Shown here in pieces: positions 1 to 7,258 of a stretch of 14,050 nucleotides of DNA. Every line of letters begins with the position of its first letter. The stretch's first letter is position 1. The DNA is taken from NCBI GenBank assembly GCA_002310155.1, contig DBYF01000021.1:1-14050 (forward strand), given 5' to 3'. Source of the DNA: Mageeibacillus sp. UBA1193. GTDB lineage: Bacteria; Bacillota; Clostridia; Saccharofermentanales; Saccharofermentanaceae. The translations under genes were made by a program, and so were the position numbers. The notes under the pieces are model-generated. The model was not told where the DNA came from, did no database searches, and saw nothing but the letters and a program-made list of their open reading frames with translations.

Positions 1-825
1 ATCACTCCCAGGCGCGGCGATTACTGCCTGCTCGACAAGACGGCAGGCGGCCATGTCAGCCACACGATCTTCCCTCAGCCCACCAAGTTCGGCAAGGGCG
101 TTCTGGTTTCCCCGACCATCCACGGCAATCTGATCGTCGGTCCGAATGCCCAGGGCAGTGAAGGCGATGACGTCTCCACCTCTCTGGAAGGCCTGAGCTT
201 TGTCCGTACGCATGCGGCCAAAAGCGTTCCGACCGTTAATTTCCGGGAAAACATCCGTAACTTTGCCGGTGTAAGAGCCAGAAGCGACCGGGGTGACTTC
301 GTCGTCGAGGAAAGCAAGTCAGTACCCGATTTCTTCAATCTGGCTTCCATCATGTCACCGGGTCTTTCCGCTGCTCCTTCCCTGGCCCTGGCTGCCGTTG
401 ACTGGCTCAGGACCAAGATGGACTTCCATAAGAAGGAAGAATACGTCGATTCCCGCAAGCGCATCCGCTTCAAGGAATTAAGCCGGGAAGAAAAGCGGGA
501 ACTCATCAAGAAGAACCCGCATTACGGAAGAGTCATCTGCCGCTGCGAGACCATTACCGAAGGTGAGATCCTGGCCTGTTTTGATACGCCGATCCCGCCG
601 GTTTCCATCGACGGCGTCAAGAGAAGATGCAATACCGGCATGGGCAGATGCCAGGGCGGCTTCTGCGGCCCAAGAATCGTTGAGATGCTGATCGATTACT
701 TCAATACAGCTGCTTGCCCATGCGGCAGCAAGCAATTGCCACCCACATATCTTTCTATTGTTCAGGACAGTAACGGATCGAACCTCTTCGTTCCGCGTGA
801 TTCCGAGAAGGAGGTGGATGTATGA
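1..825 (+). CDS. GlpA-like FAD-dependent dehydrogenase, C-terminal part with BFD-type [2Fe-2S] domain (5'-truncated)
   Basis: The reading frame is open from base 1, so the N-terminal half (FAD Rossmann motif) lies outside the window; 274 residues are visible. Residues 1-140 match the C-terminal part of DAO-type dehydrogenases of the GlpA/LhgO group, which oxidise glycerol-3-phosphate or 2-hydroxyacids: a GNLIVGPNA segment, then FxGVRARSDRGDFVVE, then a Pro-Gly-rich LASIMSPGLSAAPS stretch. A BFD-like [2Fe-2S] domain follows. Its likely ligands are Cys180 and Cys182 (ICRCETITEGE) and Cys217 and Cys222 (MGRCQGGFCGP); an additional Cys210 precedes them. An unusual Cys-Pro-Cys (239/241) lies just after this domain. 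The gene ends in an ATGA overlap with the next one, so the two are translationally coupled and probably form one electron-transfer complex. The exact substrate cannot be told from this part; glycerol-3-phosphate is the best guess from family context, with a glycerol kinase or transporter plausible upstream. Confidence 0.88.
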   Translation: MTPRRGDYCLLDKTAGGHVSHTIFPQPTKFGKGVLVSPTIHGNLIVGPNAQGSEGDDVSTSLEGLSFVRTHAAKSVPTVNFRENIRNFAGVRARSDRGDFVVEESKSVPDFFNLASIMSPGLSAAPSLALAAVDWLRTKMDFHKKEEYVDSRKRIRFKELSREEKRELIKKNPHYGRVICRCETITEGEILACFDTPIPPVSIDGVKRRCNTGMGRCQGGFCGPRIVEMLIDYFNTAACPCGSKQLPPTYLSIVQDSNGSNLFVPRDSEKEVDV

Positions 826-2288
826 GAAACTACGATATCGTTGTCATCGGTGGAGGCCCTGCGGGCTTAGCAGCCGCCAAGAGCGCCGCAGAGAACGGCT
901 GTACGTCCATTCTTCTCATCGAGCGTGATACGAAACTCGGCGGCATCCTCAATCAGTGCATCCACAACGGATTCGGTCTTTCGCATTTCGGCGAAGAACT
1001 GACCGGTCCGGAATATGCCTATCGTGCTTATGAAGAACTGAAATCTGTTAACAACGGCGATCATCCTGCCATAGAGATCCTTCTGGATACTTTCGTCATG
1101 GAGATCACTCCAGATAAGAAGATCTATGCCATGAATAAGACAGACGGCTATTTCGAGATCTCCGCCAAAGCCATCATCCTTGCGATGGGCTGTCGTGAGA
1201 AAGCGCGCGGCGCACTGGCTATTCCCGGCACGAGACCTGCAGGCGTCATGACCGCGGGTCTTGCCCAGCACTACGTCAACATCGACGGCTACATGGTCGG
1301 CCGTAAGGTCGTAGTTCTCGGCTCCGGTGATATCGGACTCATCATGGCGCGCCGAATGATCCTCGAGGGTGCTGAAGTCCTCGCATGTATCGAGATCGCG
1401 CCCCAGCCGGGAGGACTTGCCAGAAATATCACACAGTGTCTCCGCGACTATGGCATCCCGCTGTATCTTAGAAAGACCGTTACCGCCATCCATGGCAAGA
1501 GCCGCCTTACGGGAATCACCGTTTCCGAGGTCGACGATAAGTACACTCCCATCCCGGGCACCGAGGAAGAGATCGAGTGCGACACTCTCCTTCTCTCGTG
1601 CGGTCTGATCCCCGAAAACGAGCTTTCAAGAAAAGCCGGCATTTCTATTAACCCGAAGACCGGCGGCCCCTTCTCTTCCGATTGTCACGAGACTTCCGTA
1701 CCGGGCATCTTCGCCTGCGGAAACGTCCTTCACGTACACGATCTCGCGGACAACGTCACCAAAGAAGCGATCGAGGCCGGTAAAGCTGCCGCACTCTATG
1801 TATCCGGCGAATCCGCATCCACTTCCGAACAGGCTGTTTCCAGTCCGAAAGTCTTCCCCGGCAAGGTCGTCACCCCGATCGATCCTTCCATGGCAGAAGC
1901 ACTCGCGACGGGCGGTCCTTCTTCCTCTTCTACGCAAGAGCTGAACGGCGACACCGCCGTGACCCGCATGACCTGTATCATCTGCCCCCGCGGCTGTTCC
2001 CTGACAGTCACGCTTGGAGATGATCCGAGAGTATCCGGCAACTCCTGTCCGCGTGGAGAATCCTACGCGATCTCCGAGATCACTAAACCGATGCGTACCC
2101 TGACGACCACGATCCGTGTCCGTAAGGAAGACGGTTCGATCACACGAGTCAGCGTTAAGTCAAAGGGCGAGATCCCGAAGGATCAGATCTTTGACCTTGC
2201 CGGAAAGATCCATCACACCATCATCGAAGCGCCTGTATCCGTAGGTGATGAGATCATTCCTGGAGTTGTTGCCACCAGCGGAACCTGA
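822..2288 (+). CDS. FAD/NAD-dependent oxidoreductase fused to a C-terminal DUF1667 domain
   Basis: A 488-residue flavoprotein disulfide-reductase-fold protein. Residues 5-20 hold the FAD dinucleotide-binding motif (VVIGGGPAGLAAA); 162-175 the NAD(P) motif (VVVLGSGDIG); 293-325 the second FAD segment (VPGIFACGNVLHVHDLAD). The GGILNQCIHNGFG segment (about 40-52) is typical of the clostridial oxidoreductase that accompanies GlpA-like enzymes. Residues about 327-380 form a Ser/Thr/Pro-rich linker, and 382-486 match DUF1667, a small domain with four cysteines (385, 388, 392 and 409; CIICPRGC, then SCPRG) likely to bind an Fe-S cluster or zinc. From memory of clostridial genomes, DUF1667 is normally a separate third gene, so the fusion is notable. 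It probably passes electrons from the GlpA-like subunit to NAD or another acceptor in the cytoplasm. The start is fixed by AAGGAGG at 808-814, seven bases upstream, and by the ATGA overlap with the preceding gene. Enzyme class is firm; physiological partner is inferred. Confidence 0.9.
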   Translation: MRNYDIVVIGGGPAGLAAAKSAAENGCTSILLIERDTKLGGILNQCIHNGFGLSHFGEELTGPEYAYRAYEELKSVNNGDHPAIEILLDTFVMEITPDKKIYAMNKTDGYFEISAKAIILAMGCREKARGALAIPGTRPAGVMTAGLAQHYVNIDGYMVGRKVVVLGSGDIGLIMARRMILEGAEVLACIEIAPQPGGLARNITQCLRDYGIPLYLRKTVTAIHGKSRLTGITVSEVDDKYTPIPGTEEEIECDTLLLSCGLIPENELSRKAGISINPKTGGPFSSDCHETSVPGIFACGNVLHVHDLADNVTKEAIEAGKAAALYVSGESASTSEQAVSSPKVFPGKVVTPIDPSMAEALATGGPSSSSTQELNGDTAVTRMTCIICPRGCSLTVTLGDDPRVSGNSCPRGESYAISEITKPMRTLTTTIRVRKEDGSITRVSVKSKGEIPKDQIFDLAGKIHHTIIEAPVSVGDEIIPGVVATSGT

Positions 2289-2292
2289 GCCG

Positions 2293-2301
2293 TGTTATAC
2301 T
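2293..2301 (+). promoter_or_regulatory. Extended -10 promoter candidate for the YfhO gene
   Basis: The 51-bp gap between the redox genes and the YfhO gene contains TGTTATACT, an extended -10 element (TGn plus TATACT, five of six consensus bases); a second TATACT follows directly at 2301-2306. No good -35 box is seen at 16-18 bp, as is usual for extended -10 promoters. No terminator is visible after 2288, so read-through from the upstream operon is also possible. Confidence 0.4.
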
Positions 2302-2325
2302 ATACTGGGTTCACAAGATGGAAAT

Positions 2326-2331
2326 AAGGGG
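2326..2331 (+). promoter_or_regulatory. Ribosome-binding site deciding the TTG start of the YfhO gene
   Basis: AAGGGG lies eight bases before the TTG at 2340. The alternative ATG at 2346 (third codon) would be 14 bases from it and could use only the weaker ACAGG at 2333-2337. The TTG start is therefore preferred, though ATG 2346 cannot be excluded; the difference is two residues. Confidence 0.55.
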
Positions 2332-2339
2332 TACAGGTA

Positions 2340-5177
2340 TTGGAAATGGGTATAAAGACAAAGGATTCACCGCTTATACTTAAGAAGGTTCCGGCCTTCA
2401 GAAGACCGGTCTTTCAGACATGTGCGATCTCCGCACTGATCACCTTTCTGATCGTTCTTTTCACTTACGTCGTTTTGGGGTTTGCCCCCTTCTCGGATAA
2501 GGCACTCATCTACAAGGACGGACAGCACCAGCTGTGCGATCTTCTCTGCTGGTTCAAGGATGTTCTCAACGGACAGTCCTCCATCAGTTATTCCTTCAGC
2601 AAGTACCTCGGCGGAAGCAATTTCGCCGTATTCTCCTACTACATGGCTTCGCCTCTGAACCTTCTGATGTTCTTCTTCCCGAAGTCTGAGGCTCCGCTCT
2701 TCATGAACATCCTGTTCCTTCTGAAGGCTTCTCTGGCAGCACTCTTTGCCGCGTATTACATAAACCGCAGATTTCACCCGGACAATAAGACGAAGTACGG
2801 GATCACGATCATGCTCGCCGTCTCTTACGCTTTCAGCCAGTACCTGATCGCGCAGAGCAACGTCATCATGTGGCTTGACGGCGCCTACATGCTGCCGCTG
2901 ATCCTGGCAGGCGTAGAGAAACTGGTAAATAAGAAAAAGAGCGGTCTTTTCATCATCTCCACCGCACTCGCACTCTGCTTCAACTGGTATACCGGAATCA
3001 TCGACCTGATGTTCGCGGGAATGTGGTTCCTCTTCGAGTCCGCGCGTGTGGCTGTTACCTCCGGACCGGTCGAGGCAGATGACACTTCTACCCCTTCCGT
3101 TTCGCGCCTCCGCTCGTTCATCTATTCCGTAATCCGCTTCTCCGTATCCTGTGTCAGCACACTTATGATCGCTGCGATCATTCTTCTTCCGACGCTTACC
3201 CTGCTTTCGGGAAGATCCTACGGCAAGTCCGGCATCGGAATGCTTACCGACTTTTCCATGATCGGTTTTATCCCTAATGTCATCAGCAACTACTCTTTCG
3301 GCTATATCAGCGTCCAGGGCGGAGTGAACCTCTTTGCCGGAAGCTTCGTTCTTTTCGGTACGGTCCTTCTCTTCACTTCTTCGGCAAAAGCACTGAAAGA
3401 GAAACTCCTCTATGGCATCTTCCTTCTGGCAGTGATCCTGACATTCTACTTCCAGCCCCTGGTCGCTCTCTTCTCCATGCTGCGTGAGGTAGAATCCCTC
3501 TGGTACAGATATTCCTACATCGGTTCTTTTGCGCTCGTCTACTTCGCCGCGATGTTCTACCTCGAGTGCGACAAGAAGAAACTGAAGCTGTGGATGCCTG
3601 CGTGCATTGCCGCAGTCTTCTGTGTCATCGTATTCCTCATGTCCGGCCCGGAGACGACATCTACGGCAGAGCTTTTCTTCTCCATCTACTTCTCGGACAT
3701 CATCCACTGCAAGCAGGACACGTTCCTTCTTCCATTGATCTCGAAGATGGTATTCCCGATCCTGACCGCAGCACTCCTTTGCCTCATCATCTATCTGCGC
3801 CGCAAGAAGTCTCCTTCTTACCGTACGGCTGCCGTCCTTATGGCAGGTGTCCTGTTCCTGGAGCTCGCACTTTCACAGATGGTGCTTTCCGAGGTGTATT
3901 CCACATCTGACGCGCCCTACATGTGGGAGTATACGGAAAACGAACTGGAGCTTCTCGACTCGATCGATGATCCCACATTCTACCGCATCGTACAGACAAG
4001 CTATCACAGTTATCACCATGAGCTCGCCGCTTCCTACTGTGAGCCTATGGCATATGGATTCCATTCAGTGACCGCATTCGTTTCGGCACCGGACGAGAAT
4101 GCCGTTTCTTTCCTGAACAAAGCAGGCTATGCAGGTTACTATGACACGATCCCCGTAACGGAATCCGAGAACCTCGCACTCGACAGTCTCCTGTCCGTCA
4201 AGTATGTGCTTCTCCCGTACGGCGATGAAAACTATGCAGGTCTTCAGAAGATCGCTTCGATCGAAGGATTTAAAGACCTGTACCTGAACCCGTATGCAGT
4301 ACCTGCAGTCTTTATGTTCCACCGGGTCGAAAACTTCGAGAGCACGCATGACCACGAACCGGCCCTGTATCTTAATGACCTCTACCGTTATCTTTCCTGC
4401 GTGGAAAAGGATGTATTCGCACCTGCAGATTTTACTTCCAGCCGCATCGATAACACAGAAGGAACGGATGACAAGTTCCCGGCAGGCATCATCTACCACT
4501 ATGAGATCAATTCCGATTCGGATAAGTATATCCCTTACGCGAACCTCATCACCAACACCGAGTCCGGCGCCACACTGTACATGAACGGCGAACCCTGTAT
4601 TGCCTACTCGAAGGAGATGGCACCTTCCATGGTACGTGTCCTGTCCAGAAACGGAAAGGCGACTCTGGATCTCGTCTTCACAGGTCCGAACGCTTCGGAG
4701 GCCGAAGTCGTTGACGCACAGATCTATAACCTCGACCTGAGCATTCTTGATGAGGCAGTCACCGCTATCCGCAGCACCTGCGATGAAATCAAGTATTCCT
4801 TTGACGAAGTCTATTCCATTACCAGCGGCGAATGTAAGATCGAGGCGAATAATAATGTCGCAGGAAACAGGCTGTTCATCTCCATCCCCTACGATAAGGG
4901 CTGGCAGATGAAGGACTGGACACTCGATGACCAGTACGATCTCATCGAAGATACATTCTTCTCGGTCCCGATCGAACTGGGAACCACCAGAATTACGATG
5001 TACTACGTCGTTCCGAATATTGCGTACGGTATCTGGATCTCGTTCTTCGGACTGGTCCTGCTCGGAATGATCATCTACATGGAGCGCGACGGCAGAAAAA
5101 AGAAGGTCCGGAATACCGAACCTTCTGATGATGCTTCGAATGATGTTTCTGAGGATCCGGAATCCGATCAGAACTGA
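2340..5177 (+). CDS. yfhO: YfhO-family multi-pass membrane protein (GT-C-like)
   Basis: A 945-residue protein with many hydrophobic segments: a first TM at about 29-48, roughly a dozen further segments to about 515, a large mainly soluble region at about 520-890, and a last TM at about 894-916 followed by a basic then acidic tail (RKKK, then Asp/Glu/Ser-rich). The first extracytoplasmic loop carries the YfhO signature YKDGQHQ (Asp60), and a later WLDGAYMLP (Asp180) is also typical. YfhO proteins have the GT-C fold of integral-membrane glycosyltransferases that use lipid-linked sugars. In Bacillus and Listeria relatives, YfhO-type proteins act in glycosylation of teichoic acids or other envelope polymers. 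Acceptor and sugar here are unknown. The length fits the family. The start is TTG 2340 (see the RBS entry). Its 3' end overlaps the convergent PIG-L gene by 10 bp, and its 5101-5126 segment also forms a hairpin that looks like the terminator for that opposite-strand gene. The product could modify or export a surface glycan related to what the neighbouring deacetylase acts on; that link is inference. Confidence 0.88.
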   Translation: MEMGIKTKDSPLILKKVPAFRRPVFQTCAISALITFLIVLFTYVVLGFAPFSDKALIYKDGQHQLCDLLCWFKDVLNGQSSISYSFSKYLGGSNFAVFSYYMASPLNLLMFFFPKSEAPLFMNILFLLKASLAALFAAYYINRRFHPDNKTKYGITIMLAVSYAFSQYLIAQSNVIMWLDGAYMLPLILAGVEKLVNKKKSGLFIISTALALCFNWYTGIIDLMFAGMWFLFESARVAVTSGPVEADDTSTPSVSRLRSFIYSVIRFSVSCVSTLMIAAIILLPTLTLLSGRSYGKSGIGMLTDFSMIGFIPNVISNYSFGYISVQGGVNLFAGSFVLFGTVLLFTSSAKALKEKLLYGIFLLAVILTFYFQPLVALFSMLREVESLWYRYSYIGSFALVYFAAMFYLECDKKKLKLWMPACIAAVFCVIVFLMSGPETTSTAELFFSIYFSDIIHCKQDTFLLPLISKMVFPILTAALLCLIIYLRRKKSPSYRTAAVLMAGVLFLELALSQMVLSEVYSTSDAPYMWEYTENELELLDSIDDPTFYRIVQTSYHSYHHELAASYCEPMAYGFHSVTAFVSAPDENAVSFLNKAGYAGYYDTIPVTESENLALDSLLSVKYVLLPYGDENYAGLQKIASIEGFKDLYLNPYAVPAVFMFHRVENFESTHDHEPALYLNDLYRYLSCVEKDVFAPADFTSSRIDNTEGTDDKFPAGIIYHYEINSDSDKYIPYANLITNTESGATLYMNGEPCIAYSKEMAPSMVRVLSRNGKATLDLVFTGPNASEAEVVDAQIYNLDLSILDEAVTAIRSTCDEIKYSFDEVYSITSGECKIEANNNVAGNRLFISIPYDKGWQMKDWTLDDQYDLIEDTFFSVPIELGTTRITMYYVVPNIAYGIWISFFGLVLLGMIIYMERDGRKKKVRNTEPSDDASNDVSEDPESDQN
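5096..5126 (-). terminator. Rho-independent terminator of the PIG-L gene, nested in the YfhO coding sequence
   Basis: On the minus strand, arms 5116-5126 and 5101-5111 form an 11-position stem with one C-A mismatch (10 paired) around a four-base loop at 5112-5115. It is followed directly by five T (complement of the A run at 5096-5100). This starts about 42 bases downstream of the PIG-L stop codon at 5168-5170. The plus-strand version has no U run after the stem, so polarity is clear. The same bases encode YfhO residues near the C-terminal RKKK stretch. Confidence 0.75.
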
Positions 5178-7252
5178 AATTCCCAGTAGAACTCGTCTCT
5201 CTTACAGAAACCGTAGTTGTAATCCCTTGTGCCCGGATAGTCTTCTCCGCCGTCGTTCTGGGATACGAACTCACCGATCGCCAGTCTCTTCTTCTCGAGT
5301 TCTTCATCGGTAAGAACGATCTTGGTGACCTTGTTCCAGTCGAGATTTGTCTCCATCGTCGGGAACGGGTTCGTGAACTCTGTAATGACCGCGGATCCGT
5401 CCGCTTTGTATTCCAGTACCTCCGGCCAGGTCGTCTCCTCACCGTGGATCACGCTCTCACAGAGTATCGGGTGATAGTCGATATCCGCCGAGAGCTTCCC
5501 CAGCACCTCTTTTACCGCCAGAAAAGCACTCTTGTGGTCTTCATGCCATTCATATTCCGAAGTCGTGTAGATACGGGCCGGACGGCATGCCAGAATAAAC
5601 TGCTCCAGATCCGCCATGAAGTTCTCACGTGTATACTCTGCCTGCGAACCTGTATTCAGTGTGTGGTAGTCGAACATATTCTGCTTGGAATCGCCATATG
5701 TATCGAAGTAGCCGCTTCTCGCGCAGAAGATCGCAGTCGGATCCTCACTCTGCAGGAGCGACATAAGCGTCATATCACCATATCCGAGGACGGTAATATC
5801 GGACTTGTCCACGCCCAGGATCGAAAGTGCGGAAGTGCTTTCCGCAAGGCGTACGGAGGTCAGGCTCGGACCATAGTAGTCACCGTTCGTCAGGAAAAGC
5901 ACTTTTACGATATTTCCTTCTGCAAGTGTCTTCTGGATGGTTCCCGCGAATGCCAGGATCTCGTCATCCTGATGCGGCGCGACGATCAGTGTGACCTTCT
6001 TTTCAGACTTCTCCAGGGATACATCCTTGATGATGATATCGCCGTCACCCGGGAGATAGCGGAACACGATCTTCGCATGCCCCTTGTCGAGCCAGACCGT
6101 CTCATGTATAGCTTTTTCTCCCATTCCCGCAGGGAAAGAGGCCTTCTTCACGAACCTGTCATTGATGAAAAGTCCGTAAGTCGCATTTCCACCTTTGATG
6201 TTATACACGGCTTCAATATCGTAATAGCCTGCTTCCTCGATATCCCGATAGAATTCATACGGGTGTTTTTCCGGAAGAAGATCGGTCTCGTAGTTCGTCA
6301 CTTCCACGCTTCGGAAAGACTCGCCGTTATCTTCAAAGACCTCAAGCTCATCGAGATACTCGCCGATGATGCCTTTGCAGTAAGCGCGGCGGTCGTCGTT
6401 CTCCTCGAAGAAAGTGATCTTGCCGTACACGCGGTTTCCTGTCATCTTACCCTTATACGTCACACCTTCCGGCGAGAACATATAAAGACCGATCACACCG
6501 CCGTTATGGGTATATCCGTGTTCTGATACGTATCCGTCGATGTCGACCGTACAGTCATTGATATCCGGGTAACCTGTACCGCAGATACCGCCCAGGAACT
6601 GCTCATCCTTCGTATTTCTGTCTGTGTCGACACATACGAGCGTAACTTTTACCTGTATGTCAGAGAAAGAACCGTAGCCGAATCCGACGACACCACCGAC
6701 GCCGAAGATACGGTCATGTGCGTGAAGATATACATCGCCGATCACATTCACGTTCTTGATCGTCGTATCGCTCATGTATCCGGCAAGCGTTCCTACGAAG
6801 CACGGTTCATCGGACGTGATATCGACGGACACATCCCTTAACGTAAGGTCTTTGACCGTTGCCTGGTCGAGTGCGTCGAAAAGACCCGCCAGCGAAGTGG
6901 AATAAGCTTTCAGATTGCCGTCATACGTATCTCTCTTCGCAGATCCGACCGTCGTGACCGACAGGTTTCTGATCTCGTGGCCGTTGCCGTCAAAGGTGCC
7001 TGTAAACGTCACAGGAGTCCATTTCTTATCCTGCATGTCGATATCCTTCGTCAGCAGGAACTTGCCATCCGGATCATCCTTGAGTTTATAAAGGTCCTCG
7101 GCACTGGAGATCTTCGTATAGTTCATATGCTTGATCTTCCCGCCCAGATCGAAGAATATAAAGGCGGAAAAAACAAGCAATCCCAGCGCGGCGATAAGCA
7201 CGCCGGCCAGGATCTTGGTATTTACCTTATTGCTCGTTTTACTTTTATCCAT
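5168..7252 (-). CDS. Membrane-anchored protein with GLUG-type repeats and a PIG-L (LmbE-like) deacetylase domain
   Basis: A 694-residue protein. Residues 1-12 are basic and 13-35 form one TM, giving N-in topology with the rest outside the cell. Residues about 44-280 contain an FTGTFDGNGHEIRNL motif and then repeated glycine-rich units (SLAGLFDALDQATVKDLTL, FVGTLAGYMSDTTIKNV, GGVVGFGYGSFSDIQV, GGICGTGYPDINDCTV, GGVIGLY). These resemble GLUG repeats of beta-helical surface proteins. Residues about 325-412 look like a beta-sandwich, carbohydrate-binding-like module. Residues about 418-600 are the PIG-L domain. It has APHQDDE, where His427 and Asp430 would be zinc ligands and Asp429 the general base, and a second motif HEDH (570-573), where His573 is the likely third ligand. 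PIG-L enzymes remove N-acetyl groups from GlcNAc-type sugars, so this is probably a cell-surface glycan de-N-acetylase. The gene starts six bases after the citrate-synthase-like gene and uses a GAAGG inside that gene's end. The stop overlaps the convergent YfhO gene. Domain calls are good; the substrate is unknown. Confidence 0.85.
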   Translation of the reverse strand: MDKSKTSNKVNTKILAGVLIAALGLLVFSAFIFFDLGGKIKHMNYTKISSAEDLYKLKDDPDGKFLLTKDIDMQDKKWTPVTFTGTFDGNGHEIRNLSVTTVGSAKRDTYDGNLKAYSTSLAGLFDALDQATVKDLTLRDVSVDITSDEPCFVGTLAGYMSDTTIKNVNVIGDVYLHAHDRIFGVGGVVGFGYGSFSDIQVKVTLVCVDTDRNTKDEQFLGGICGTGYPDINDCTVDIDGYVSEHGYTHNGGVIGLYMFSPEGVTYKGKMTGNRVYGKITFFEENDDRRAYCKGIIGEYLDELEVFEDNGESFRSVEVTNYETDLLPEKHPYEFYRDIEEAGYYDIEAVYNIKGGNATYGLFINDRFVKKASFPAGMGEKAIHETVWLDKGHAKIVFRYLPGDGDIIIKDVSLEKSEKKVTLIVAPHQDDEILAFAGTIQKTLAEGNIVKVLFLTNGDYYGPSLTSVRLAESTSALSILGVDKSDITVLGYGDMTLMSLLQSEDPTAIFCARSGYFDTYGDSKQNMFDYHTLNTGSQAEYTRENFMADLEQFILACRPARIYTTSEYEWHEDHKSAFLAVKEVLGKLSADIDYHPILCESVIHGEETTWPEVLEYKADGSAVITEFTNPFPTMETNLDWNKVTKIVLTDEELEKKRLAIGEFVSQNDGGEDYPGTRDYNYGFCKRDEFYWEFQF

Positions 7253-7258
7253 GATGAA

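Noticed and set aside
2367..3707. Long minus-strand open frame of 446 codons opposite the YfhO gene
   Set aside because: The product is highly charged without any family pattern, and the plus strand encodes a clear membrane protein there.
5444..6526. Long plus-strand open frame of 360 codons opposite the PIG-L gene
   Set aside because: It is antisense to a gene with clear domains, has no ribosome-binding site or recognisable motif, and reflects the GC-skewed codon use of the real strand.
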